The notes beneath the pieces are model-generated. The model saw only the letters and a program-made list of their open reading frames with translations. It did no database searches and had not been told where the DNA came from. Positions 11,931-28,645 of a stretch of DNA of 64,000 bases are shown piece after piece. The first letter of the stretch is position 1. Every line of letters begins with the position of its first letter. The position numbers were made by a program, and so were the translations under genes. This stretch comes from Moringa oleifera. Its lineage: Eukaryota; Streptophyta; Magnoliopsida; Brassicales; Moringaceae. The DNA lies in NCBI GenBank assembly GCA_021397835.1, contig JAJFZO010000094.1:2892501-2956500 (forward strand), given 5' to 3'.

Positions 11931-14490
11931 TATCATTGTTTCATTAAAGGAATGAGTAAGAGATTAAACCCTCATATTGATCAAATTAAGTTTCTATAAT
12001 TAAGTTGTCCTTAGAAACTACACTTTGGAATCTCCGGTCAATTAAGTTAGGTTTCATTATATCAATTACTCTATTATGGGTTTAGTCTTATTTCCTTTAA
12101 TGACTTTTTAACTAACTTTCTATTTAACCCTTTGTTTAACATATCCATGATGTTCTCCTTTAACTTCACATGGTCAATAGAATAATTTCGCTTAAAAGTA
12201 ATTGTCTAATGGTGTTATTTCCACGACATATATGTCTAAACTTATCATTATACATGTTACATTATGTCTTTCCAATTGTAGATTTTGATTATCATAATGT
12301 ATGCAAATTAAAGGCATAGGTTTTGACCACATTGGAATATCCTCTAAGAAATAATGTAGCCTTTTAACCTTTTTGACCACATTTATTTAATGCAATAAAC
12401 CCAGCTTTTATAATGAATTTGGTTATAATTGTTTGTTTTATAGATTTTAATGATATAACTGAACCAACTAGTGTGAACACATAATCATTCGTATACATTA
12501 AAACTTTTATAATATATCTAGTTTGAATCATTGTATTCTTCAAGAATAATAGCATATCTAGTGTAACATAGCAGATAACCTTAAATATTTGGGCAATTGG
12601 ATTACTTAAACTTCTACTTAGTCTACTAACAGTATAATCAATATTTGGCCTAGTACAACTCATTTAAGTACATAAAACTTCTAACTATTCTAGAGTATTC
12701 TACTTTAAAAATACCCTCTCTTCTATTCTCAAAGAGATGGAGACTAATGTCTATCGGTGTTTTAGCCACTCCAGAATCATCTTGTTGAATGTATCAAGGA
12801 TTTTGTCCATAATAATTGACTTAAAATGGGATTATTTTAAATCTTTTATAATTTTAATTCCTAAAATTGCATTAGTAAGTCTCATGTTTTACATATTAAA
12901 TTTAAAATTTAATATATTCCTGGTAGATTTGATCATTTTATCGTTACTTTTAATAATGAGTATATCATTCATGTAAAGACATATGATTACATAATCATTT
13001 CATGTATCTTTTGTATAGGCACATTTTGTCATAGTCATGATATTGAATCCATTAGTTGTCATTGCAATGTCAAATTTTTCATATCATTATCTTAGTGTTT
13101 GTTTCAAGTTACGTAATGATTTTACCAATTTACAAACTTCTTTTTCTTATCTTGGAATAATAAAACCCTTAACTTATTTCATATAGATTTTTTCATCTAA
13201 ATCTCCATTTAAAAAATTTATTTTCACATCTATTTTGACATATTTCTAAAATTCATAAAGCTACGATTATGAGTATATCCTAATGAAGTTTATTCTCATC
13301 ACAACACAATATGTATCAAAATAATTTAAGCCTTCTCATGACATTTGACCTTAATTATAAATGTAGCCTTACACTTATCAATGTAACCATCCAATTCATT
13401 TTCCCTATAAAGATCTATTTGGACCCTAAAAGTTCACAACCAAGAAGAGGACCTATAAGTTTTTAAATATGACCATGCAAGATAGAATCAACTTTACTTT
13501 GGATTACTTCTTTCCACAAAGGTCCTTCAGAAGAAGTCATGGCTTCTTTGTAAGTTTGTGATTCATTTTTTGACAAATAATTTAAAAATTTTAGGGTAAC
13601 TGATTTCAACTCTAGTTCCTTTACTATGTCTGGTCTAGGTTCATGTTTTCAATTATTACTTTCCTCTTTATAGTTTCACATGTTCATTTACACGAACTTG
13701 ATCCTTTTTTAGATTTATAAGAAGATATATCTTCAAATAACAATGTATTTTCAAATTCCATTATAATAATCTTATGTATATCTAGATTTTAAGATTCACA
13801 CATAAGAAATTTATAAGAATTATTGTTATACACGTATCCTATAAAGATAAAATCTTTTGTTTTAAGACCTATCTTCATTCTTTTTTTCTCTATCTCTCTC
13901 TCTCTCTCTCTCTTTTGATGTTGAAACACCCCATACTTACAAGTGTTTATAGGATAGTCTCCTACCTTTCTATAATTACTTATAAGGATTTTCTTCTTCG
14001 TAATTTCTTTTGGGTACCTCATTTAAAGGTCATTTCTAAAAAATATGGCTTTATTTCACATCTTTTAGGGCAACCTAGAACTTACAAAGACCTCATTCAT
14101 CATTTTTTTCAATACGTAATTTTCTATAACACCATTTGATTGAGTTGAAAAGGTGTTACGACCTCATGAAACAATTCCATGTTATGCATAGAATTCACCA
14201 CCAACATTTCATATTCATCACATTGAATACTGAACCATCTTAAATTTCTTTTTAAGTTGATTTTCAACTTCATAATTATAAAGAATGAATTTATCTGAAC
14301 TCACATCATAGTATTTAGTGTTATTATCAATAAAAGTGATCACATAATAATTATCTCTTATTTATAGGAATTTCAAATCGCAAATATCGTTATGAATTAA
14401 ATCAAGTGTTATAGTATTTCTTTAATTTGTTTGAAATAATAATTTTCTCCACTAGAATGTCTAAATAATTTTATGATGAGTGCTTTCATA
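11930..14490 (-). mobile_element. Ty1/copia retrotransposon relic (integrase, reverse transcriptase, RNase H)
   Basis: Read on the minus strand from 14,490 down, translated pieces follow the copia pol order: integrase (FITFID-like block near 14,340, QSNGVIEN near 14,130, LKTKDFIFIGY near 13,850), reverse transcriptase (GPLWKEVIQSK near 13,520, a degraded YVDD as YMND near 12,970, MSCTRPNIDYTVSRLSR at 12,663-12,613), RNase H (FLEDIPMWSKP near 12,340) and the SIDHVK...NKGL tail near 12,130. The frame is broken by many stops and shifts. Gag, protease and both LTRs were not found, so the element is truncated at its 5' end, where it abuts the WSD pseudogene. Confidence 0.85.
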
Positions 14491-14507
14491 CTTATTTATT
14501 AAATATA

Positions 14508-15140
14508 TTGGTGAAGAAGTATTTAGAAAACCAACCTTTGTGGGAAGTTCATATTTTCAAATATCCAACAGCCAAGGCAGCTGGTACTCTAATATTCAAG
14601 CTTCATGATGTAATTGGTAATGGTGATTTGATGATGATAGTTCTTCTTTTGTGTGTCAAAAAGGCTGATAATCCTTCTCTTCTCTTGATACTTCTTTCAG
14701 TTCAGTTACATGTCAATGAAAGTGGCAGAAATGACTGGGACATGCTTAAATAATTACCTAAAATGCTATATTTAGCCTTCAACTTTGTGTTAGATTTTCA
14801 TTGGAGCTATTATAAGAGCACAATCAAAGAAGATGATATAACTCCGATACGACTTAGGAATGCTTAGTTTGAGCCCATAACAGTATCAACATTTCTATTC
14901 TCTCTTGATCAAATTAAACAAATCGAGGCCAAGCTTGGAATGGTAAGGCTACCAAACTTTCATTTTCTAAATTCTTTCTTTTATCTCATTATCTAGTTAA
15001 CAATTGCCATTTTATCATTTTTTATTGAATTTTATTTCTATAATCCGGACAGTGAACAATCTGATTATTGGAATAATCTTCTTGGAGACTCGGATGGGAC
15101 ACATTTAAAGAAAATATAGAATGAAGAATATGAATTAAGG
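14508..15140 (+). pseudogene. Broken WSD1-like wax ester synthase / diacylglycerol acyltransferase fragment
   Basis: Two exon-like pieces are seen. The first, 14508 to about 14,940, reads in one frame VKKYLENQPLWEVHIFKYP, then KLHDVIGNG, then SLDQIKQIEAKLG, and ends at a GTAAGG donor. The second, about 15,052-15,140, reads VNNLIIGIIFLETR. These match the internal part of plant WSD1-type O-acyltransferases, which esterify fatty alcohols to acyl groups at the ER for surface wax. The catalytic HHxxxDG motif has become H-D-V-I-G-N-G, losing both the second His and the Asp, and there are in-frame stops at 14751-14753 and near 14,866. N-terminal and C-terminal parts are absent. It is certainly non-functional as an acyltransferase. 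Confidence 0.75.
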
Positions 15141-15559
15141 TACCCCATAATCTTCTAGTAACTTTGATGTTAATTGGCTATAGAAAGGGACGTATTTGAA
15201 AATGCATATGTGTTATGAAAGAAAAAATAATTAGTTAAATAAAAAGTTGTTCTTTTGTGTATATGAAAGTTATTTATGAGATGGATAAAGTTCTATAAAG
15301 AATTTAAAATAATTGAAGGAACATTTGTATTCTTGTGTAATAAAGATATGTAATTATTTTCTTTTATTTGATGTTTTTTCTAAGGAATGTTATATGATTC
15401 AAGCCAAAAATTTTATTGATGAAAGAAAAAAGAATCTAGAGTGATAGCTAAACATATCATTCTATGATAAAATTGTTACCAAGTTATTCCAAAAGTAATT
15501 TGATTCCTTCATTGTGAGCTGAAGATTCTGCAAATGTAATGTTAACCATAATGTCTACT

Positions 15560-16395
15560 TATAATTGTGGTTGTTTTATAATTTTATTATTTATGGACGA
15601 CTTATTAGTTGCTAGTGCCATGTCGATGGTGTTGTAAGCTTGAAAACTCAATTGACCATATTTTGAAATAAGGGCTAGAGTTGCATGTTAAATTCTTAGG
15701 GTAATTGCATTCAGAGATTAGGAGAATAGAAAATAATGAATAACTTGAAAATTATGTTAAAAGGGTCTTACGTTTCACTATGCAAGATGCCTATTGGTCA
15801 ATACCTTATTTTAATTTGGCAATATTTATCTTCAGAATAACATCCTAGCATAAAAACAAAATAGATAAAGGTCTCAAATACTATATTTGTTAGATTTAAA
15901 GCCTTACATTATCATGATGTGTATAGACTTAACACTGCATGAGCAAGAAAGTTATTAGCAAGTTTATGGTTAATTGTGGTAAAGATTATTAAATAGTTGT
16001 AAAGTGGTTTTTTCTTTGAAAGGTACTTTAAAGTTCACACTGTGCTATAGTAATTGAGATTTTTAATTGATTTTAGATTTATGGATGATAATTACAAAGT
16101 AGATTAAGGTAATTGTTATTATTGTTATGTTTTTTATAACTAATTGTGATGTTCCGTAGTTGCGATAGTAGCATAGAGTTTGCTTCAAGTACAACAGAAG
16201 ATGATTGAATTTTACTACAAAAGATTCACACTTACAATTACATAACAGATTATTTTTTTAAGGTTTTTTGAAGAGAAGATGTCATTCAAAGTCAAACTTC
16301 TCTTAAGCTTGTAGACCTAATCATTGTTAAAATCTATGTAGAAACTTTTACACATTTTTCTTGTAGGATAAGAAATAAGTTTTAAAGCGGAAGAT
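15560..16395 (+). mobile_element. Ty1/copia relic, reverse transcriptase and RNase H part
   Basis: The plus strand carries decayed copia pol: FMDDLLVAS (the YVDD site of reverse transcriptase, near 15,591), an ENYVKRVL block near 15,750, MQDA near 15,780, then RNase H pieces (SKFMVNCGKD near 15,960; SSTTEDD near 16,190). Many stops and frameshifts are present. It ends in a purine run directly before an LTR start at 16,396. The 5' part of the element is missing. The 15,141-15,560 gap before it holds nothing recognised. Confidence 0.7.
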
Positions 16396-16914
16396 TGTTG
16401 AGATATAAGATATGAATACTTATTTTTATATTAAGCTCTTGTTGTTTTCTCATATGTGATTTATCACTATCTATTTTTATTCTTATTGAGTTTGGTAATT
16501 ATTTAAGGATTGATAATTTTTTTGAAAATGATTATCATAATCTGCAGTTATCTTTAAAGATGATGGTGATTATATTGACGGTTATCTAAATCATATTATT
16601 CACTGGAAGTATCTTAGGGATAAAAGGTTTAAGAATCTTATTTCTTTTTTGTATATTCCACAGTTGAGAAAGTTTGTAGGATTTTTTATTTTTTGGAATA
16701 GGATTCAAAGAAAAAAAGAGATTCATAATCTCACTGTATTTATATTTATTTTAAGTGAGAAAAATAGCTTGTGTTACACAATGCAGAGATAGTATCAAAT
16801 CATGTAATTCTGTATTTTATCTTTTACTTTCTCCTTTACTAATTTGTTTTATTGTCATTATTTATATTTGAAATGTCATTCTTACGTGTATTTTATTTCC
16901 ACTGAATTTAAACA
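16396..16914 (+). mobile_element. 3' LTR of the plus-strand copia relic
   Basis: The sequence begins TGTTGAGATATAAGATATGA right after the purine tract AAGCGGAAGAT, the classic polypurine-tract/LTR junction of plant copia elements, and ends in CA at 16,913-16,914. The 519-base length fits. No matching 5' LTR was found in the window. The right border is less certain than the left. Confidence 0.55.
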
Positions 16915-17364
16915 TTACATTGTATAATTGAAGCTACATATGTGTATAATAAAACTTTATATTTGATAGTAAACTTTTACATATATTTTATTCTAAGAAG
17001 TTCTTTTATATATACATATATATATATATGTATATGCAGATAATTTCATAAATTTGTTTAATGAAATTTATTATTATGAAAATGAATTATCCTGAAATGA
17101 ACTCAAAACTTATAAGAAGTTACAAATTTGAGTTTAGATTATGTTCAATGTTTTAAATTAGATTGAGTAGTTGGTGGATTTTAAATTTTGTTAGACTTTG
17201 ATATTTATAAATTTGATTCAATTCAAACGGATGATAATTTTATTCTCATTAAAAGTAGTTTTCTTAATTTTTATTTAAATAATTTATTTAAAAAGAAAAA
17301 ATTTAAAGAAGAATATAAAAAGTATTATGTTTTTTACTCTTACAAAAGATTTTCAAAAATTGAA

Positions 17365-18165
17365 TAAGCATACATTTTAGGCTTCACAATGACAATAATA
17401 TAAATGGAACATGATAGACTCCCAATTTAAAAATTCAAAATTCTCAAAGTTGAAAGATTTTAATGTGCACCACTCCAAATCTCATCTCTTAGTATGAAAA
17501 AAGAAAGAAAGAAAAAATAGTTAGTTTAATTAAGAAAACTCTAACCAAAAAAAAAAACAAAATAAAGGATAAGAAAATATCTTTTAATCTTTTCGTTTTC
17601 TCTCTGTCTAAATGCACATTATAATTGGAGATAAGCAAAACAATAGGTGAATGAAAACAAAAGGAACTAAAGCAGTGAAACCGCTAAAGGATATGCGATA
17701 TTTACTATAGAAAGAAACATTGATATTATTTTCTATTTATACCAAATTACGGCTATATGAATTTAGTGTTTGACAAAGACAGTGTATGGAAAAGTGGAGA
17801 AAAATTGATGTTCCTTTGTTTGGTAGTAAAAAGATGAGAAAATAAAATGCCAATAATATCATTTAAATATCTTCTACTATTTCGTAATGTTCTTCATAGG
17901 AAGATAAAAGTAAAAGAACTTTGAAAATTGAAAATATCTAATTTTTGGTTGGTTAGGCATATCAACATTTTTAATATTTTTATTTTTATTTATAAAATTA
18001 GATATGATAATTTTTCAACTGATATTTTCCTTTGATATGGGTTTATTAAAACGTTATAGGAATTTCAAAACTTGTTAGAAAATAAAAGAAATCTTCATAG
18101 AAGATAATAGTGTCATATGATACTTTTTTATGGTGTTATATAACACTTTTTCTTATTATATATAT
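17365..18165. repeat. Diverged direct repeat, left copy (about 750 bp)
   Basis: This stretch and 23,405-24,150 share long similar runs in the same orientation, for example ATAAGCATACATTTTAGGCT, CCAAATCTCATCT, AATTGGAGAT-AAGCAAAACAAT and AATATCATTTAAATATCTTC. The copies differ by many substitutions and small indels, so the duplication is old. Both copies start after a TG and the copia relic lies between them, so degenerate LTRs are possible, but no primer-binding site or polypurine tract is visible. Confidence 0.6.
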
Positions 18166-18249
18166 ACATATCTATGTGTGTCTATGCATGCTATGTAAAG
18201 TAGTAAGTTTTTCAATTGTAGTTTGTTATAAAAAAAAAATTAAAAACTT

Positions 18250-21200
18250 TTTCATATAATAGAGGCTTAAAGGGATTGTGAATAAAAGCTAAAAAAAAAA
18301 AAACAAAAGAACTGAAATAACAAGAGTAAACAAGGTCTAGTAGTTTTAATTGACTTACAAAAACATTTTAGGTAACAAAAAAAGATTAACAATCTCAGAA
18401 AGTATTGGACAATCAAATTAGAGGGAGTACTGGTAGAATTGACAAATACTAAAATACTAGTGTTTACTAAGTTATTAATGTTAAACCTGCAAGAATCATG
18501 ATCTGAAGTTGATGCATATAAAACAATAGATCGGACATATGTATTAAGAGTAAAAGGATCAGTATAATTGAGATCATACATAATCATAGTATAAAGACTA
18601 GTAGCAAAAGGATTGAAAGAAATATGCTCAAGAAACACCACATGATAAAATACGTATAATTTTCGAGCAATTGGATCATAAAATTGATACCTTTTTTGAT
18701 GATTTATGCCTTAACTTAGAAATACATATATTATAGTTTTTGAATAAAAACTTAATATACTTAATAACAGGTCGAAAGACAAAATATATAGGACCAAACG
18801 CATGCAGGAAAGAGTTCTTACTGCCATTGCTTTAACTTTATTAATTGCAAGCATAATTAAGATAAACAACAATGCAATAAGTAAAGAAAGTAGATAAGAG
18901 AGAATCAAACATGGTTATTTTATTTTATGTATTTTGACCAATAATGCCTACATCCACACCTCTAAGCAATTGCTTAAGGATTTTCCTTCCCTAACCAAGA
19001 TTTTACACAAGGTGAATTTCCTTACATTAACACGCAATCCTTGCAATATAAAAATGATGATACAAGAAAAGAAAACTCTTTCATAAGAGTGGAGTGATAC
19101 AATGAAGAACTATTGTTAATAACTTGCCCAATATTGCATGATCTCATGCACAAAAGAGTCAAAAAGCAAGAAAGAGAATGATGACTACTAGTAGAAGTTC
19201 TTAAGGCTTCTAATTTCAATTTTCAAAAAGCTATTTACACCATGATAAAAAAAAAAAGCCATTACTCATAGAATCATACTTTTTGTAACCTAAACCACTA
19301 ATGTTGCCTATTGAACTAGTAATGTTGCTTTAAAATTTAAGCTTTGATTGACCTACCAATAGTACTGCTACAGGACCTATAGTGTCACCTTAGATAAAGG
19401 CTTACGTAGTACTGCCCATGGCTCAATAGTGATGCTCGATGGTAATGTCGCATGATGGTTGATAGTGCCATCCAGTACTCGTTCACACATTCTCATCCTT
19501 TCTTTTTTTCATAAAACACAAACCTTAGTTTTATGTCAATAAATATCTTGCAAAGTTGAGGTTACTGGGAAAGCAATTTCAAAGTTGTTTTTAAAAATCT
19601 CATTTCAAAATATAAATCTTATACGTTCAAGGTTTATTTGAAAACTACGCATGAAGTGTATATGTGCGTGTGTGATTATTCAACTAGTTGGGTAAATAAA
19701 GACATTATAAGTAATTAGAAAAAACTAATTCTACCTATGATTTAACTTCTCTTTCCATCATCTTAGTCTAATGCTTGCAATGATTAGCTCTTTGTTCATA
19801 ACTTTGGCACTTATGTAATACACACTTAATAAACAAGGTAAATTAAATATAATTTGTTTATTGTCATCAAAATTAAGCTATAAACAAAATAATGGCAATA
19901 TGGAGCTAATAGTGAGCATTAATTAGCTTTAACTTAATTAATCAATTGATCAAATTAATTTTGATTAATTCGATTTTTTTTAATAACTTGGTCTTATAGT
20001 CAATTTAATCAGTTGGATTTCGATTGAAAAAAAATTCAACCATATCGATTGAAAAAACCATTGTTTATTTTGATTATTTATTAATATTTATTCTTAGTAG
20101 TAATCAATTACTAAATTAATTTAGTTTTATTTTTACCTTTATGCAAAAATAAATCTTTTCATGATGGAAGTAGTGAAAAAATAAAGATGAAAAAATTCTA
20201 GCATGTAAGACATCAATTATGTTTATTTATAAAATCATTATGCGATTTATATAGTTGTTAACTTGTTACATTATATGATGTTTAACACATTTTGTGAAGG
20301 TAATTTATTGTAAAATTTATTTTAATAATGTGTATATTAATTATAATTGTGAAATGATAAGATATTTTAGTGTAAATCTAATATCAATTAAATTTATTCT
20401 ACTTAAATTTTTTATTAAAAATTATTTTATTTTTTTATTTATTGAAAAAGATCGATTTCGTTTGATCGGTTTTTATTAGTACTCATTTGATAGTCATTTT
20501 TTTATAAGAAGTTTGGGTAATTCAATTTTTGATATTTTTAAACCAAATTGACCAAACCGATCGAATGCTTACTCTTAATGGACATACAACAAGAAAGTCA
20601 GTAATATCATCAAAATGTCTATGTTGTCATTTAGCAACTTTATTTTTCTTGGAAGTATTTGAGGAAGAAGTTTGGTAAATAGTTTTAGTAGAAGTAGATC
20701 AATTAAAAAAATCATTAAGAGTATGCTCCCACCCAAATCACATTGAAGACATTTAAAAGTAGTTAAATATTAAGTTTTAACAAGATATCAAAATTGTTTG
20801 AAAATATTGAAGTAGTCAAAGTGATATTTCATATGATAGACGTAACAATAATAAGTAAAATCATCAATAAAGGAAACAAACATTATGATCCTCCTTTTAT
20901 GAAAGTCCTTAAACAATAAAATGAATGAGATAAAATGGGGCAGAAGTAAATGTAATACTCATCTCAAAAGATAGGAAAGAAAATTTAGCTAGTTTACAAC
21001 TACAATAATCTAAAATATCGTATATATGTTTTCAAATCTCCTAATGCTTCTATAGAAACTAAAAACCTTAAATGATATAATGAAATATGACTAAAACAAG
21101 AATGTTATAAATAAAAGTTAAAAGAATACTGATTTAAATGAAAAGATGTTAAGTCAAGATTAAAAGTTATAAAGTCTAGCATTTTTTGGAGTTGTTATAG

Positions 21201-22430
21201 TCTTTTTTTACCTATGACTATCTCAATTAGTTTCTAGGAGTATGATAACAACATAACTAATTAACATTTTATCTAAAATCACATAATTGACTAATAAAAA
21301 CAGCATCTAAAGTAAGCTAGTGAATATAATAGACATTCGAAAAAAGAAAAGAATGTGCAACAATAGAATCAACTTTTACTAATGACATAGGAATACCCTC
21401 GGCAATCATAACTAATATAAATGACGTAAGAGATAAGAAAAAAGAAAAGATAAAAAATCAAATGATATATGTTTAGAAACTTCATAATATAAGACCCATA
21501 ATTAAGAAGACATACTTGAAATACTAAAGGATGACAAACCTATATGATAGGAAGTAGACATAACGTGTGGCTATGTTGAAAGGAACTACTAAAATTGTTC
21601 AAACATATGTGAGCCTAACGATTAAGCAACTATTGCAGCATTAGATAGGTGTGATTTAGAAGTCCACTTATGTGATTGATTACTAAATTTCCATAAAGGC
21701 TATTGGTAAGCCTAGTAATATGACCGTTATCATTACTATTGATATTCTTGGTGGAGCTATTGCTTAGCTTTGTTTGATAGTTTAAGGTATTGAGCCTTCC
21801 AATGACTTTTTTGCTTGCTAAAAGCATATTGATTAGGAGAAAAATGTATGACTTATTTTGATTATCTACAAGGAGTCTCTAAGGTATTGTAAAACAAGAT
21901 GAAAGTATTAGAATAATTTCTTTTTTTTAGTATGATACTTAAGATGTATCTCCTTAATCAATAACTCATTGACCGCTGAATCAAAGAAAGGAGAAGGATT
22001 GTGATATGAAATCATCCCTTGGAGTCTTTCAAAATCATTATGAATGATCAATTGAAATTGTAAAAAGCAAATACCTTAGTTCTAATGATTCTGTGCGTGT
22101 TAGCTGTAATCATAAATCTATTACAGCATATTAATATTAATGAATACTCATGTTCCTTTACTTAAAGGCTCAAATATATACTTTATTTGATGCTATTTTG
22201 TAAAATGAAATTATGTATAACCTTGTCAAATATTCTTATATCTCTTTGGTATTCTCATACTTTGCCAATTAAGTGTTCATTAAGTGCACGACAAAATCGT
22301 TGATCAAATTAATGATTTTTAAATTATTTACATTCCAAGCATTTAATAATTTTGATAAAATCGAGAACTTTTTCATCCTTACGTTTGTCCAGGATACTTG
22401 TAACATAATTTTTCATTTTTATCATTTAAA
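18250..22430 (-). mobile_element. Ty1/copia relic, gag and integrase part, with an inner insertion
   Basis: On the minus strand a gag-type block (PSPFFDSAVNELLIKEIHLK near 21,990-21,930) is followed by an integrase core (FVSFIDDFTYYCYVYHMK near 20,880-20,830) and by the integrase tail and linker (FYDPIARKL then VVFLEHISFNPF at about 18,690-18,600). Reverse transcriptase and RNase H are absent. The integrase core and tail lie about 2 kb apart instead of some 0.6 kb, so roughly 18,910-20,570 is probably a later insertion of unidentified sequence. Frames are broken throughout. Confidence 0.7.
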
Positions 22431-23404
22431 AAAATTTTCATCATATAACTCAATGCAAATAATTTTTCTTAAAACTGCACAATAATAACTAAAAACCCAT
22501 ATCTAAATTCATTACTAAAATCCAACAAACAACTAAAAAATAAAATAAATATAAATCACAATTAAAAAAAAGAAATATGTGATAACACTTTAAATGAGCT
22601 ATTAGTGTCTCAAATAAAAAAGTAAAAAATAAAACAAGCAACAAACAACAAAGAACAATAGGCTGCACGTTGCCCAATGCCCAATTGGGATGAGGCTTAC
22701 AAACTCATTCATGATGCATGATTGAAACAGTGGAAAAAGGGTAAATTGATGACTGTTAGAATTGTGAATAGGCTACATAGCCTAATGCCTGAGAACTTTT
22801 ATGTATACTGACAAACCTTGATCACGAAATGAAATTAAAAAAAAAAATCATCATGCAAGTTTAAATGAAAAAGTCATTCCTAATCAAGAGACAATTGGCA
22901 AGTTAGGGAGGACTTTGATAGGATGTGAAAATGAAAGATGAAAGATCAAAATATGAATGGTCAAAAAAGGTAAGGCTTTTTATTGTTATTATTTATAATA
23001 ATACTAACTAACAACTAAATAGGTTTACAAGCGACTGCATTTGAATAAAATTAAATTACTCTAAAACTAATCCACTTTAATTAAAACTAAGTATAAAGAT
23101 GACTTAATTTAACAAGAATTATGTTTTTGCTTTATTTTATGTCAGATTCATGAAATTTTTTGATTATAAGTATTTATAAATACTCAAATTTCACTTTTGA
23201 TGAATGTCATGATTATATTACTTTATGAAAAAAATAGTAAAAAATAAAATTAACTTACCAAAAGATACTATGATAATACATAATAAATATATCTAATAAG
23301 AGATTTGTTATGCATATCAAATCAAATCTCAACTAAGTAACGAAAACAATATCAAATTTTGAATTGCAGAAAAATGTAGGACACATCCAAGAAAATGTAG
23401 AATG
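22431..23404. other. AT-rich spacer between copia relic and right direct repeat
   Basis: No protein-like frame, RNA gene or recognised repeat was found here. Confidence 0.5.
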
Positions 23405-24150
23405 AGGATAAGCATACATTTTAGGCTTCATAATGACAACAATATAGATGGCACATGATAAGACTCTCAATTTAAAAGATCTAAACTCCAAAAGTTGAAA
23501 GCTTTTTGCGTGCACGGCTCCAAATCTCATCTGCTAGCACCAAAAAGAAAAAAAATAGTTTGTCTGATTAAAAGACATTATTAAAAAAATGGTAAATGGG
23601 GGATAGGAAAATATCTTCTCATCTTTTGATATCCCTCTATCCAAACACACATTGTAATTGGAGATTAAGCAAAACAATAGGGAAAGAAAAAGGAAGGAAC
23701 TAAAATAGTGAAACCACTAAAAGATGTTCCTAATCTTCTATAGAAAGAGATATTGACATGATGATTTTCCATTTAGACCAAATTCCGACCATATGAATTC
23801 AATGTTTGGTAAAGAAGATGCATGGAGAATTGGTCGAAAAATCGATGTTTCTTTTGTTTTGTAGTGGGAAGACAAAAAAATGAAATGCTAAATAATATCA
23901 TTTAAATATCTTCTACCATTTCATGATGTTATCCATAAAAAACAAAAATAAAAGAAATTTAAAATGCTTAATTTTTATTTGTGTAACATTTTTTAATATT
24001 ATTTTTATTTTTGTTTATTAAGATAAATATAATAATCATTTATTGAAGCATTTTAGGAATTTAGAAGCTCATTATGAAATAAAGAAAATCTTCATGAAAG
24101 ATTATGGCGCCATATAACATTTTTTTCTATTTAATATATATAATTTCCTG
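23405..24150. repeat. Diverged direct repeat, right copy (about 750 bp)
   Basis: This is the second copy of the 17,365-18,165 repeat, in the same orientation, about 6 kb away. On its minus strand a 65-codon frame crosses the left border (23,530-23,333); its counterpart in the left copy is interrupted, and it matches nothing I recognise. Confidence 0.6.
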
Positions 24151-24794
24151 TCTCACCCTCACTTAACAATAACTCTTGTTAAGATTTGATAATTAGTGTT
24201 TGCATGTCCTTAGTATTTCTAGCTTAATGTACTAGTAACAAAGGGTTATTCGTCTAATAGGCCAATAGCTCCTAAGCCCTTGGCTTAGCTCTCTTGGTGA
24301 AATAGATGTGGCTTATGTTTATTGCTTTGAGCTAAGGCTACTGCTTTAGGCCCAGTTTATATGTGGGTTTGGATCTTAGAGACTAATCAAAGCATGTTTA
24401 GGAAGCTCCTTTTGTTTATCACTTCTCCCCCTTCTTTCTTCTCCTTTCCCTGCCTAACAATTCCCTAAGGAGAGAGAGGGAGAGAGAATAAAATTACTGG
24501 AAAGAAGAGCATATGATTTCTGGTCAGGCTCTGAAAGCAACTATATGTGTTTTTTCATTACCAATACAAGATAATTTCTCATGTGCAAAGCAATTCAACA
24601 TAACACCTTATTGAAATCTTTTCAAGAACTGAATATATAGTACATGAAGTGAGGAATGGAAACCCAAGAGACCTTGAGACTTTCTAAGTAATTGGCTCTG
24701 ATAGTTGCATTTTCTGTAGAGCTGATTCGTCCCTGAATGACAGGAAAATTTTGAGTTGAAGAAACAGTTTCTAGGAAATATTCTGGGGTTCAAT
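24151..24794. other. 3' flank of the receptor-kinase gene
   Basis: About 350 bases nearest the kinase stop codon are probably its 3' untranslated region. The rest is non-coding with no recognised element. Confidence 0.45.
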
Positions 24795-28483
<3,689 letters not shown>

Positions 28484-28645
28484 CTTCTCGTTTGGGTGAT
28501 TGGCGTTCAAGCTCCAGGCCCTTCTTATAAATTGTGACGATACATGATCGTGGGTGTGGATTGACTTGCAACGACTCAGATATAAAAGAAAGTCCGGTCT
28601 GTGGAGAAAAGAAGGTAGTGACAAAACGAGGAGGACGTGGTCAAC
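28484..28645 (-). promoter_or_regulatory. CRK upstream region with W-boxes
   Basis: Two W-box cores lie just upstream of the kinase gene: TTGACT at 28561-28566 (plus strand) and TTGACC at 28644-28639 (minus strand). A TATA-like TTTATAAG is at about 28531-28524. W-boxes bind WRKY factors and are frequent in defence-induced CRK genes; responsiveness here is inferred. The transcription start is uncertain because the TATA-like site is close to the ATG. Confidence 0.3.

Noticed and set aside
12737..14139. Short plus-strand frames inside the copia relic
   Set aside because: They are shadows of the minus-strand integrase and reverse transcriptase remains.
17365..24150. Complete LTR retrotransposon with paired LTRs
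   Set aside because: No primer-binding site, no polypurine tract and no reverse transcriptase were found, so the direct repeats are not called LTRs.
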